DNA of 64,000 nucleotides from Hypoxylon rubiginosum (lineage: Eukaryota > Ascomycota > Sordariomycetes > Xylariales > Hypoxylaceae). Each line of letters starts with the position of its first letter. Within the stretch, counting starts at the first letter, position 1. The notes under the pieces were generated by a model that ran no database searches, was not told the DNA's origin, and was given only the letters and a program-made list of their open reading frames with translations. Location: the NCBI GenBank assembly GCA_902806565.1, contig CADCXA010000007.1, forward strand, positions 186,001 to 250,000. The letters are read 5' to 3'. Both the position numbers and the translations under genes were made by a program. Positions 22,965 to 33,898 of this stretch are shown here, one piece after another.

Positions 22965-23774
22965 CTACGTGAGATGACGTCCAAGTAGAAGCCAACACCG
23001 AGGAGTCCAAAGATGTCCCTTAAAGAAGATTGTGACTAAAGTGTTGAGGAGCTGGAAGAGTCCAACAAGAAACGCCAGTACCTGCCCCACCTTGAATATT
23101 TCGTCAACCTGGGTAAGATGATTCGCTCTGATAACGTATTCGGTGGACGTGATAGACAAGACTATCATGACAATCGAGAGGAGCATGAGGAGGATCTCCG
23201 TTTTCGCACGACGGGGCCGGCCTTGTCGGTTCCTTTCACTTCGCTTCTTGACGTAGACAGTCCCGGTCCAAAAGAGCATCCCGGTCGCGACAGCGAGACC
23301 CAAGACCGCGACCACCTTGCCGAACGTCCGGAACCAGCCATTTAATGTGGATCCGCCGAAGAACACGACCTCGGTGATACCGCACGGAGGCGCCACCATG
23401 CCGTCCGCCCCCGCGAACCAGAACCAGCAGCCGTAGGCCGACAGGGCGGCGTAGAAGAGGAGCCGGCACGTGCCGGAGAAGGAGCCGACGCCGCCGAGGC
23501 CGTCCCCCGTGAGGCTCGAGAGCGCGCCGGCGAGCAGCCAGAAGACGATGACGACGTCGAAGGCGCGGACCGTGCCGGTCCGCGTGTTGAGCAGCGTGCC
23601 GGCGAAGATCGCCAGCTGGAGGAGGAGGCTGAGGATCCGGTTCTGTCCCTCCTCCTCCCGGATGAACAGCGTGACTAGCAGCGTCGTGAACGACTGCGCG
23701 TACAGACCGAGTCGGATTCCGATTCCGTACATGTCGGCGTCGCCTTGCATCTCGCAGGGATTTGGCGACTCCAT
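22965..23774 (-). CDS. Seven-TM membrane protein of unknown function (paralogue A)
   Basis: An unbroken 269-residue ORF. The N-terminus carries a Cys and the motif DMYGIGIRLGLYAQ. Seven hydrophobic segments follow, at roughly 23-40, 46-61, 70-88, 104-122, 151-172, 194-215 and 228-246. The conserved loop WFWFAG...C...NGWFRTFGKV lies between TM4 and TM5. It is clearly paralogous to the divergent neighbour at 24301 (same YG-x-G-x-RLGLY, WFW and GWFRTF motifs), but lacks that protein's long cytosolic tail. I know no function for the family. A receptor-like topology is inference from helix count only. Confidence 0.8.
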   Translation of the reverse strand: MESPNPCEMQGDADMYGIGIRLGLYAQSFTTLLVTLFIREEEGQNRILSLLLQLAIFAGTLLNTRTGTVRAFDVVIVFWLLAGALSSLTGDGLGGVGSFSGTCRLLFYAALSAYGCWFWFAGADGMVAPPCGITEVVFFGGSTLNGWFRTFGKVVAVLGLAVATGMLFWTGTVYVKKRSERNRQGRPRRAKTEILLMLLSIVMIVLSITSTEYVIRANHLTQVDEIFKVGQVLAFLVGLFQLLNTLVTIFFKGHLWTPRCWLLLGRHLT

Positions 23775-24300
23775 CTTCGGGAGCTTGCTTTTGCAGAACT
23801 GTGACAGGTATGCACTAGGTACTCATAAGGACCTCAAGGCAGGTGGAGTGTGGTTTTTAGAGCGCTGGAGATCGTAGTCGCAAAAGTAGTTAAGTTATGC
23901 TAAATCGACCTCAGTTGCGAATTTTATTCATGCTGCCTTGCATTGCAGCCTGCCTGTAGTGAGGGAGCCCTCCAAGGCGAAAAGTCATCGTGAGGCACAC
24001 CTTAGGCACAGGCCGGGTGCCTATATAGATGCTCACGGGGCAGACTTTTGAATTTGAGCTGAAAGCTGAGAATGACTAGCTGTGGCCTAGTATATGCTAG
24101 CGTGCGCCATTACTGCTACCAAGGGCGTTCTAGACCATTCGATCTATCACCAACTTCGTTGCCTCAGCCGCACACAAAACTGCGCTTATACCTAACTCCA
24201 GGCATAGGAAATGTTCAACTCTCACCTGTTATAAAGCAGTATGCGGCAATCCTGAACTTTACAAACTCATCTGTTAGCGCATGGTATCTGGTCGTGAATC
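23775..24300. promoter_or_regulatory. Divergent promoter region of the two seven-TM paralogues
   Basis: The 526-bp spacer separates two head-to-head paralogues and should hold both promoters. No specific binding sites recognised. Confidence 0.5.
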
Positions 24301-25834
24301 ATGGCTGAAGATAATGCTCCGACCTGTCCCATCGAGGGCAACTCGGACCTATACGGGTTGGGCGTTCGTCTTGGCCTCTACCTTCAATTTATCGCCCTCG
24401 TTTTGGCTAGGCCGTCTGCGAAGCGCGCCTTTGACGCTATCAACACTTCGACAATCGCATTTATTCTCGCCAATTTTGTCGTGCTCATCCAGCAGAGCTC
24501 CTTAAGGGAGTTATACGCACCGGAGGCATACCTCCTCTTCTACCTCCTCGTCCCGCAGCTCGTGGTGAATGTTTTCGGCACTAACCTCCGGGCCATCGAC
24601 TATCGTGGCGTCATCGCGATACTGTTATGGGGCGCCTTCTGCTTCTATTACTCGTGGTTCTGGTGGGTGGGCTTAGACGTTCTGAAACGGTCCACCTGCG
24701 AAGACGAGTTCGGTTTCTTCTTCACCAAAGTGAGCCTTCGAGGTTGGTTCAGGACCTTCAACAAGGTTATCTGGACTTTCGCGAATATCGCGTTTGGCGT
24801 AACAGTTCTGATAGTTCTGACTCAACTTGTCTACCGTATCTTTAGTAAGTTATCTCTATGCTAGAATTTGCTGCTCGGCATTGCCGCAAAGCCGGCAAGG
24901 GGCATGAACCACACAAATTATATTTGCAGAACCTTACTCTTAGTTGTATAGGGGCTCGATCCGAGCGTCAAAAAGCTCCAGAACGGGAGGATGAACAGCT
25001 TCGTACGTCGTTAACAGTAGCTCCCACAGAAGATAGAGGGGTAGAACTTCCTGTCGCTCTTCACAGCGAGTCAGTCGCCGCCGGAATCATGATTCAACAG
25101 ATCTTCATGCAATTCTGGAGTTTGATTCCATTTGCCAGTATGTAATATTCAATTCTATTTCGTTTCCCTTCCAAGCCATTCATCAGGGGTAAGGGGTTCC
25201 CGAGCCACCCCCTGAAGCCCCTACGAAAGGAGGTGGCAATTGACTCATTGATTAGTATTCGTATCCGGTGCCGAGGTCACGCTACGGTATAATAATATCC
25301 AGGACGTCAATACTGTGGATTCGGCCAGTCAACTTATTCCGTTGGTGCTCGCCCTGGGTCTGTTGGTGCACGTCATAAGCAAAACGTTAAGGAAGCTTGG
25401 CCGAGGATTCCGACACGCGTTTGATCAAGATGCAGAAGAACACGCAGGTTCGTAAGCCTCACCGAAACTAGTGACTTTCTAATTCTAACACTTGACATTA
25501 GATGGAGAAGATCGCGATACGACACGGGACGAGTTTCGACGGGAACTCCTGGAGGAGCGGGGATGGCTCGGTGCCATTGGTCGATTTCTTTTCAGAATAT
25601 ATTGCGCGCTCGTCGTAGGCTACAATCAGGCCGAGGGGGAAGAGGAAGAGCCGAACCAGTCGGGTAGGTCCAGCTATCTGACTGAATGGACATCGGAGCT
25701 AACCATATATAGGATCGGGTTCGGGTTGCCCAAAGAGTGGCCAATACTCCGCTGTAGACGTGGAATTGCAAAGTGGTACGCGACCGTCGGACGAGGAAAT
25801 TCGGCCCCCAATATCGGCGACGGGTACACCCTGA
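24301..25834 (+). CDS. Seven-TM membrane protein of unknown function (paralogue B)
   Basis: Five exons (24301-24844, 24952-25137, 25256-25447, 25502-25663, 25713-25834) give 401 residues. It shares with paralogue A an N-terminal Cys, DLYGLGVRLGLYLQ, a WFWWVGLD...C loop and GWFRTFNKV. The exon-3 segment AEVTLRYNNI...QLIPLVLALGLL aligns with the sixth to seventh TM of paralogue A, which supports the splice model. An acidic cytosolic tail with EEEEP and a Gly/Ser-rich end follows. The third donor (GTTCGT, 25448) is non-consensus. A consensus GTAAGC four bases later would shift the frame and is less likely. Function unknown. Confidence 0.78.
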
Positions 25835-26524
25835 GCAGCATTTACGACACCAACTGCATGAATAGGACGCTGTAATATGTAGTACCGGATCTGATTGAGT
25901 CACCTGTGTCGTCATGTCATGAACTGCGATAACATAAATGCCAACGATCAGCTTCCGATGTCGCAGTGTAACCAGTGCGTAGGCTTACTGGATACCGCAT
26001 CAGAACAACTTACTCCTGCGAGATGAAGGGATAAGTGGGATCACTATAGATTGTGTGATAATAAAGAGTCTTAAGTGGTAGAGGAGTTCTACTCCAGCTT
26101 CGTATACAGCTACGATTTGCATTGAGTCCTCATGCATCTTATACAAAGACGCTTCGTTTCCAAAGGTGCATGTCAATATTACTATCACCAATTAGAGCCT
26201 TATGCAAAGAGTCTGCTGATCTAGTTGCCTAGTATCTGTAGGACTGTTGTCGCATTGAGGCGTCCAATATTGCATGAGTGTGAGGCCAATAGGCATCGCC
26301 CATGTGGTAGCCTAAATGATTACATGCATGGACATGCGCGATGACTCTTTCTCCATTCAGTGCTAGAAGTGTATGAGGCTCTTAGTATAAACAGGGTTTG
26401 CCGAAAATCGTCCTCTTTGGCATCGTGCACATAAAATGAGGCTCTTGATGGCTTGAAAACTACGAGCCGTTCCCTCTTTTCTCTCTTCCATCGAATGCCC
26501 TTCTTTGATATGGGTTTGAGCACA
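25835..26524. other. Intergenic, no gene seen
   Basis: Spacer upstream of the AAA ATPase gene, with only short random frames. Confidence 0.5.
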
Positions 26525-29084
26525 ATGGATACCTCAGATACTGAAAGCGTGGTCGAGCATGTAAGAAATCCACCCAAAACTGTGTCGAGTTGCTTTTCTG
26601 ACATCTACTTCTTTTCTAGTCTTCTGGCCAGCAGGTTCGCATGATACTGGACAGCAGTAGTGCTTCCTGGTCAGAGCTTGGCTCGGAAGTATCCAGCAGC
26701 GACGAAGACGACTCAGCGGATCATGAAGGTCCTGGGCAAGTTTGCGATGTCAAGAAGTTGTATGAAGGGGAAACGAAATGTAATTGCTGTGTTAATTGGG
26801 TGGAGGAGTTACCAGAGGACATGGGGCCATCAGCAGAAGAAGAGAGCGAGAGCAGGCGTCATGCACTTCTCATCCGACTGCGAAGGAATCATAGCGACGG
26901 CAAGCCAATGGTTCTTCACTCAATCGTCATCCAGAGCTCTTACTTGAAATCAATTTTGGGCCAAGTGTTCCAAGAGTACTCCGGCATTACGACAACACTG
27001 AAGAAACTGGTGTTCAAGGCGCCCTTTCATTGCTTCTTCTACGAATGGCATCGCCTCGAGAAAATCGTCCGCGAAATAGATGACCCTGTCCGCAAGAGCC
27101 ATGCACGTCTCCTACGAAGGATCATAAGGTCAGAGCTGAAGGAGACCATCTCGCTGAGCAATGATCTAAGTCAGAACGGCGTCATCACTTTTGACTACCT
27201 CTGGACGATTTTCAAGCCTGGCATTGATATTTACACCTTCGAAGATGGCTATGATCGCATCTACCGGCTCCACAGCGCCCAATATGCATCAGGAATGGGT
27301 ACACAGTTCTTTCAGATGACAGTCCACGAGATTGATTGCGAGGGAGACGGGTTTGGCTACCAGTGGAAAGTCATCCCCATCCACAATTTTCCGGGAACGA
27401 GGCAGATTCAAGACCTCGACGCCTTCCCCGCCACTTGCCATCCGAGAATAGGTGAAGTTAAGGAGGCCCTCAGGAAGCGAGGCGAGATGTTTAGAATGAT
27501 TCATCTCAAACCGTACTACTATGGAGCTTATAAGGGCATTGTCATCGATGGGAAGCATAAGCGTAACGTAAGTTTTGTGACTCCGGAGTTTTTATAGGAT
27601 CTAATAACGATGTAGGTTGACGGAAGGATTGTCGTTGACCCTTCATCGTATGCAACCTTCACCGACGGCGTCACCGGCCTGATACCGTTTGATTCAAGTT
27701 CCTTGAAACAGGGGATGGACGTGTCCGACCAGACGCATCAACCTGCTCCCCAATATCGCGGCGCGGCAGGGAGGCCAATGGTAAGTAAGACGTCTTCTGA
27801 CATAACCGTTCCCACCATAATCTTCCCGGTTACGAAGCTGATGGAATTGAAGCCGCCGCCACCCCCCAATATACCTAATTGGGGACCGCATCCGCCTCCG
27901 CCTCCGCCACCACAAATAATGCTTAGGAGTGCTAAGTACGGTGCTAAGTACGGTTAGTGCTGTGGACATACTAGGCAGGTATTTAAGGGCTGTTAAGAGC
28001 TAACCTTTCAAAGCAAAACGGCCGGAACTGACTGATGACATGCTGCACCTGTGCAGCGCTTATGTCCGGGGTTATTGCTTCAAGATCAAGAAATGGGGTG
28101 AGAGCGTCCTAGAACACATGAGTGTTATCAATCTCTAATCAGATTCAATAGTGACATTTCACATCGATAACGTTCGAGAAATTCAATGGCATGACGGTGC
28201 ATTTGATAGTCTGGTTTTAGCGGGACAATACAAGAAGCTTATCACGGCTTTCGTGGAGAGCCATGTCGAAAACAAGGACAGATTCGACGATGTTATCGAA
28301 GGCAAAGGTATTATGCATTCGCCGCGATGCATCTTACTATTTTCAGCTAATGAGATTCAACCACCTTAGGTCAAGGCATCACGATGCTTCTCGAAGGTCC
28401 ACCCGGGGTTGGCAAGACTTTAACAGCGGAAGCAGGTAAGCACTTGAAAGAAAACTTCCAACTTAACATTCTCATAAGGTTTCTGACATGATCTGGAATC
28501 TTTGAATAGTATCGGAGAAGCTTAGACGCCCTCTATACGTGATGGGCGCAGGAGAGCTCGGCGCCGACCCCGAGTCGGTAGAAGAGAGTCTCTCGATGAT
28601 CCTCGAAGCGGCGGCCAAGTGGGACGCGGTCCTGCTGCTGGACGAGTGCGACGTGCTCCTCGCCCAGCGCAGCAGCGACAACCTCGGCCGCAACAGCATC
28701 GTGGCCATCTTCCTGCGCCTGCTCGAGTACTACCGCGGCATGCTGTTCATGACGACGAACCGCGTCGAGGCCATCGACCCGGCCTTCCAGAGCCGCATCC
28801 ACCTGACGATCCGCTACCCCAGCCTCGACGCCGCCGCCCGCCGCCAGATATGGGAGCGCTTCGTCCGGACCCCGCAGCAGGAGTCGACCCTCCAGCCGCA
28901 GGACTTCCTCGAGCTGCAGTCGGTCGACGTGAACGGGCGGGAGATCAAGAACCTTGTTAAGACTGCCCAGTTGCTAGCTAGCCACGAGAAGGTGCCCTTG
29001 GCCATCGAACACATCCGCACCGCTCTGAGCGTGTCTAGTGCTAGCGCGCATTTCCCGATTATGGGGTTTCAGAAAGGTCGATGA
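26525..29084 (+). CDS. DUF7025-type AAA+ ATPase
   Basis: Member of a fungus-expanded family of single-AAA ATPases with an N-terminal DUF7025; cellular role unknown. Seven exons: 26525-26560, 26620-27567, 27616-27952, 28014-28097, 28143-28307, 28370-28435 and 28510-29084, giving 736 residues. Walker A GPPGVGKT is at 533-540, Walker B VLLLDECD at 586-593, sensor-1 TTN at 627-629 and the SRIH arginine motif near 640-643, so the ATPase looks active. The stretch RPELTDDMLHLCSAYVRGY is the usual bridge before the AAA core. The third intron is uncertain: I use donor GTTAGT at 27953, which keeps a proline-rich segment (PPPPPNIP, PPPPPPP). A donor at 27788 would remove it. Exon 7 is much more GC-rich than the rest. 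Confidence 0.88.
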
Positions 29085-29299
29085 GATGAGTAGTGAAGAG
29101 ATATTCTAGTATTTCTCATTACTAATAAAAGATGGGATATGAATTCGACATACCAAAGGTTCAACTGAGGTTTAATTTGTCTCTATATCTAGTGCTTAGC
29201 TGTAAACGGAATGAAGTATATACTTTTATTGAATAACAAAATTGGTAGCGAAATTTGATCTATCGTGAATAGGGCTGAAACCCCTTGCCGCTGCCATGC

Positions 29300-30910
29300 T
29301 TACACATCCTTTTTCATACCAACCTTCCCGACCTTGCGTAATCCAACGGCACTTATGGCAGCACTGACGACAGCTGCGGCAAAGCAAGTCCAGAACGCAG
29401 CCCGGTATCCCTTAAGGGTTGCGTAGGATTGGTCTGCCCCTGGCTTGCTTGCCTCAGCCTCCGTGACTGCGGATGCTATGATTGCAGTGATCGCGGGCCC
29501 GATACTGTTTCCCAATTGAGTCACAGTATTGAAGACTCCACCGGCCAATGCCTGGTCTTTGCTCGGAAAGCTCGACGTAATTACCAGGTTGCTGATGTTG
29601 AACAACAAGTCGGTGCTGATCACGCTGAGACACATGGATGGAAACCCAGCAGCCCAGTACATCCAGCTCGGACTCTGAATGGCGAAGAGTAGCGGTGATA
29701 CGGCACTCAGCAAGCCACCAATTAGAACCAGGCTACCAGCCGAGACTCTATCCATGATGAGACCGGCCACCATGTTTGTGAGTATACCCACTATGACCAG
29801 GGGTAAAAATCGGAGGGCGGCTTGGAGAGCATCTAGTCCCTGTGTGATCTGGAAGAATAGCGTCGCCCAGTATCCAAAGGCGTTGAACCATGACCACACG
29901 AGAAAGACCGTGATACAGATCGTGGTAAACGCTCCCTTGCGCCAGACACTGTTCGGCAGGATGGCGGGTCGGCCAAGTCGCTCTTGACGGCTAACCCAAA
30001 ACACGAAGAAGGGGATCAACAAGACGGCAACAATCAATAGCACGATGTTGTATGGTTCCTTCATCACGCTGCCGCTGTATGTTATCTCAGCGAATATGTA
30101 TGAGAGCAGTGCGAGGGAGATGCTGGCCGACGCAACCCCGACCCAATCGAACTCGTGTAGCAGCCGATGCTTTACGTTAGGAACAGCAGTAGTCTTGGGC
30201 ATGGTGAACCAAGCGAGGACGAACGTGGCGCCGCTGACGCCGGTCGCTAGATAGTACGCCGTCCTCCAGTCCGAAACTTGGACGAGGACGCCACCAAGAA
30301 CGAGGCCGATGGCGAAACCAAGGGGACTACCACCGCCGAATACGGCGAAGCCGATGTTGCGCGTCTTGCCGCTTGGGAACGTGGTGGTAATCGTGCTGAC
30401 GGCGGGGGGCAGGCAGAACGACATGGCGACGCCCTGCAGGGCGCGGAAGATGATGAGCTGGTTGCCGGTCTGCGCTAGAGACACGGCCAATGTCCAACCC
30501 GTGTACAGCAGGGTGCCCGCCAGGAAGATGGGCCGGTTGCCGACGACATCGGCGACGGCACCTAGTAAAAGGAGCGTGCAACTGAGAGCAAGAGCATAAA
30601 CGGAGGCGGGCCATAGTAGCAGATTGCTAGGTAGCTGAAGCTCCTCTGCGATGGCCGGAAGAGCGACGGTAAGTGTGCCGGAGCTAAAGGTATTGAGAAA
30701 CGATACGCAGGACAGCGTGGCCATCAAAGCAGCCGCGCGTGCCTTGCTAGGCGCGACAGGCTCCGAATCGACGGCAGCGGGCCCTGCAAGATTTGGGACG
30801 GCCCCTATCGCTTCGACTTCCACCGGCGGTGCAATCTGCTGTTCCCCATCATCGCCTTTGCTGTGACGGGTGATTGTCGACAGCTCCGTTTCCGTAGCGG
30901 TAGACGACAT
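29300..30910 (-). CDS. MFS drug:H+ antiporter, DHA2-like (14-TM)
   Basis: A single-exon 536-residue exporter. A ~55-residue polar N-terminus is followed by a repeated pattern of hydrophobic helices consistent with 14 TM segments. TM4-6 carry RALQGVAMSFCLPPAVSTI and GSPLGFAIGLVLGGVLVQ, and TM11-14 include the GNSIGPAIT stretch. Such pumps usually export toxic or secondary metabolites. It lies 1.4 kb from an O-methyltransferase and 3 kb from a P450, so a role in exporting their product is plausible but unproven. Confidence 0.9.
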   Translation of the reverse strand: MSSTATETELSTITRHSKGDDGEQQIAPPVEVEAIGAVPNLAGPAAVDSEPVAPSKARAAALMATLSCVSFLNTFSSGTLTVALPAIAEELQLPSNLLLWPASVYALALSCTLLLLGAVADVVGNRPIFLAGTLLYTGWTLAVSLAQTGNQLIIFRALQGVAMSFCLPPAVSTITTTFPSGKTRNIGFAVFGGGSPLGFAIGLVLGGVLVQVSDWRTAYYLATGVSGATFVLAWFTMPKTTAVPNVKHRLLHEFDWVGVASASISLALLSYIFAEITYSGSVMKEPYNIVLLIVAVLLIPFFVFWVSRQERLGRPAILPNSVWRKGAFTTICITVFLVWSWFNAFGYWATLFFQITQGLDALQAALRFLPLVIVGILTNMVAGLIMDRVSAGSLVLIGGLLSAVSPLLFAIQSPSWMYWAAGFPSMCLSVISTDLLFNISNLVITSSFPSKDQALAGGVFNTVTQLGNSIGPAITAIIASAVTEAEASKPGADQSYATLKGYRAAFWTCFAAAVVSAAISAVGLRKVGKVGMKKDV

Positions 30911-32358
30911 TGTCCCGTCGTGAGTTAAAAGAGACTAACGCTACGTAGGTGGATGGAATGTAGGTGCCGTTACTACCTACGATGACTTGGAGCTAGGTGT
31001 AAGGTCTTGAAAATGGGGGGATGAGATGCGCAGACAAAATGGAAGGATTCATACAAACAGGGGTAATACTGCTTATAGTAAACCCTCTTTATGATGATTA
31101 CCCCTTATAGTAGAATTTCTAAAACGTTCCATGAAATACGGCTTAAAGGCATTATGCATAGAAAAGATAATCTCCCCCGCAATTTCGAAAGTCCCTAAGT
31201 CCGCGCCAACAAGACCAACGATCTTAAGATTTTTTTTTTGGATTCATGGTTCAACGTGGCTTAGGTGTTCGTAACCTTTCGATGATGTTCGATGTCCTCT
31301 ATCGTACGTTGAGCTGAATTCGTTCCCGCCTACCTCGGCCCAATCCCAAGAAGCAGTATCCAGAGGAGATCCTATTCCGTGCGGCGTAGCAGAGAAAATC
31401 CTTTCGCGAGATCTCGTATATCGATAACTTCCCTACCAGGGATAATTAGCCCGAGCTTATCACGACCCCATACCTCCAAATCCTATGTATGTATGTAGTT
31501 AGCCCAGAGCGGGTATCGTGAAGGAATGATACCTGGCTTCTAGGTATATTCCGTACAGGCCTTATGCTTGGTACGCTAGCACGCGTATAGGCAGAGCACA
31601 TGGCCAGCCACCAACATGCATGTGCATATGGAATAGGGTTCGTTGGATCTGATGATGCATATTCATCCTCCTGCCAAATTAAAGAGCTCATTGGATTCGC
31701 CTCTTCGGCCTTTCGGAAAACGAAGGCTCGGTGATAGTGAGGATCAAGTTTACAAATGTATTAGGTACTATGTTGGTAAGTATCGCAGGCCCAGGCCTTG
31801 TGCTTACGTCAGTTCACCGACGTGCGCCGTATGGTCAATTTACGTTGCAGGGTAAAATGACTCTCTTAGGACTCGGGCGAAGGATGAAATATGCTTATGA
31901 AGTATGCTTAATATGTTTCATATGCTTGATATTCTTGATAGCTTGATATGCTTGATCTGGTCGTAAATATCTCGGTACATTTGGTAAAAGGCGAACTACA
32001 AGTGTGTGTAAGTGGCTTAGAAATCAGATAGATCGCCAGCAACGCTTGCCTCGAATCAAGATTGCTTCGTGCGATCAGAGGTCAGGCCGTGATATTTGTA
32101 TCGAGTTTTCATGACTAGCCTCAAACATAGGATAATATTCTCTGCCGTAGGTATCAAATTAGTGATAAGATATTTATGACTAAAATTGTTAGTGAGTGTG
32201 CAAACTATCGACCTTACGCTCTATACTTCAAGTCTATATATACCTACCCAGGTACCTAGGTATGCAGGTGTATTGTTAATTCACTAAGAACTCATCTCTG
32301 CTATACACAGCCCGCAATTAACAATTCGCAACGTATAAGCCACTCTCCACAACCAGCC
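30911..32358. other. Divergent intergenic region between MFS exporter and O-methyltransferase
   Basis: About 1.4 kb shared upstream region. It holds a TATA-like CTATATATA at 32234-32242 and a TACCTAGGTA palindrome at 32253-32262. No gene seen. Confidence 0.5.
32234..32242 (+). promoter_or_regulatory. TATA-like element upstream of the O-methyltransferase
   Basis: CTATATATA about 117 bp before the ATG at 32359, a sensible distance for a fungal core promoter. This is a sequence match only. Confidence 0.35.
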
Positions 32359-33519
32359 ATGGCTGACCACTCGTTCCTCATCCAATATCTCAGTCAGCCG
32401 CGGGAGGTTGACGATGAGACTCGCTTCCGCCTCATCTCGGCCTGCCAGGACGTCATCGAATCCTTGGAACCGCCTCTTGGAACAGCACGAAGACATTCTT
32501 TTTTGTTGCTAGACCAAGCCGTCATCCGCGCCGCTATCCAGCTCGACATCTTCAGCCTCCTAGTTGAGCGCGGTGTTCCTTGCACGACCGAACAGTTGGC
32601 GGCTTCTACGACACCCTCTTGCGATGCGGCTGTTCTGTCCCGCCTTCTTCGCTACCTCGTCAGCCCCTTACGACTAGTCAAAGAAGAAGGCCGTGATCTC
32701 TGGAGCGTCACTCGACCCGGTAGGGTCTATGCCGATCCGAAATTCAAATCCAGCGTTACTATGTACTTTGATGCGTGCGGTCCGGCTTTCTTGGCACTCC
32801 CCAAGTGGTTATGCACTACACCGACCGACCGAGCGGTTACTGCATTCAAAGCAGCGCACCCCGACGAAGAGGGCTTCTTTTCATGGCTACAGAAGGACGA
32901 CGCGAAGCTGCAAGCCTTCCACACGTGGATGGGGGTCCTTAAGACTTACCAGTTCGACAGTCTAGATACCATCGACTTCAACCAGTGGATGCCTGACGAC
33001 ATTCCTGAGGACGAGGTGGCCTTTGTGGATATCGGCGGTGGAACGGGAAACCAGTGTGTTGCGGTGAGGAAGAACCGAGGGTCTCGACCGGGCCGCATCA
33101 TCAACCAAGACCGCAAGGAAGTGGTGGATAGCGCGCGAGGATCGCTCGAGGAAATGAAGGTGGAGACGATAGCCCACGACTTCTTCGCCGAGCAGCCCAT
33201 CCAAGGCGCGAGGATCTACCACTTTCGCCAGATCTTCCACAACTGGCCGGATAAGGACTGCGTCAAGATCCTCGAGCGCACTAGGGAGGCCATGTCTCCA
33301 TCCTCCACCTTGCTAATTGACGAGGTCGTGCTGCCGGAGACAGGAGCGCACTGGATGGCCACTCAACGTGATCTCAACATGACGGCGCTTTTCAACGCGA
33401 AGGAGCGAACAGAGTCGCAATGGCGAGAATTGCTCTCCCAGGCACATTTCCGGGTGGTAGGGGTTCACTGCTACGATAAGAAGCAGCCAGCCTCTTTAAT
33501 TGAAGCCAAGAAAGAGTAA
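32359..33519 (+). CDS. SAM-dependent O-methyltransferase (plant-COMT/sterigmatocystin-OMT type)
   Basis: A single-exon 386-residue class-I methyltransferase. Residues ~45-120 form the winged-helix dimerisation domain. The SAM-binding loop VDIGGGTGN is at 223-231, and the catalytic base is His294 in FHNWPD (293-298). These enzymes methylate phenolic hydroxyls of polyketides and other aromatics. It is divergent from the MFS gene and convergent with the P450 (379 bp apart), which suggests a tailoring pair in a small metabolite cluster. Substrate cannot be told from sequence. Confidence 0.92.
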   Translation: MADHSFLIQYLSQPREVDDETRFRLISACQDVIESLEPPLGTARRHSFLLLDQAVIRAAIQLDIFSLLVERGVPCTTEQLAASTTPSCDAAVLSRLLRYLVSPLRLVKEEGRDLWSVTRPGRVYADPKFKSSVTMYFDACGPAFLALPKWLCTTPTDRAVTAFKAAHPDEEGFFSWLQKDDAKLQAFHTWMGVLKTYQFDSLDTIDFNQWMPDDIPEDEVAFVDIGGGTGNQCVAVRKNRGSRPGRIINQDRKEVVDSARGSLEEMKVETIAHDFFAEQPIQGARIYHFRQIFHNWPDKDCVKILERTREAMSPSSTLLIDEVVLPETGAHWMATQRDLNMTALFNAKERTESQWRELLSQAHFRVVGVHCYDKKQPASLIEAKKE

Positions 33520-33898
33520 GGTTGCGACGCGTATGCAGGTGAGCACGTGACATAGATATTAGATTAGGTCATGGTGTAGCACTGCCAGATACATAGTGGT
33601 AGGAGGCCTAGGTTTTTAAGTACATCCACAGTGCGTGTCGCACCTTCTAATTCCGTACCTTCCATCTGTAGGGTGGACCTTACCTAAGGGCAAGTTAGCT
33701 TAGACTTAGACTTCTTCTAGAAGAAGTGCCACAAATAAGATCGACGCGTTGTTTTACTTGCGCAAGTATTACTTCTTTTTCGCCTTCACCTTTCCTTGCA
33801 CTCTTCTATTTCGAGAAGCTACTGCGATAATAGGATCAATTCGCTAGATACCTGGCCTACTAGTACAAGAGTTATAAAAAGAATCTGCCATGTAGTAC
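33520..33898. other. Convergent 3' flanks of O-methyltransferase and P450
   Basis: Contains a perfect 18-bp palindrome centred on TTCTAGAA (33710-33727). Nothing else recognised. Confidence 0.5.
33710..33727. repeat. 18-bp perfect palindrome with TTCTAGAA core
   Basis: ACTTCTTCTAGAAGAAGT reads the same on both strands. The TTCnnGAA arrangement resembles a heat-shock element. It lies between two convergent genes, so it could equally act as a hairpin in the 3' UTR. A 14-bp relative with the same core lies at 37010-37023. Confidence 0.4.
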
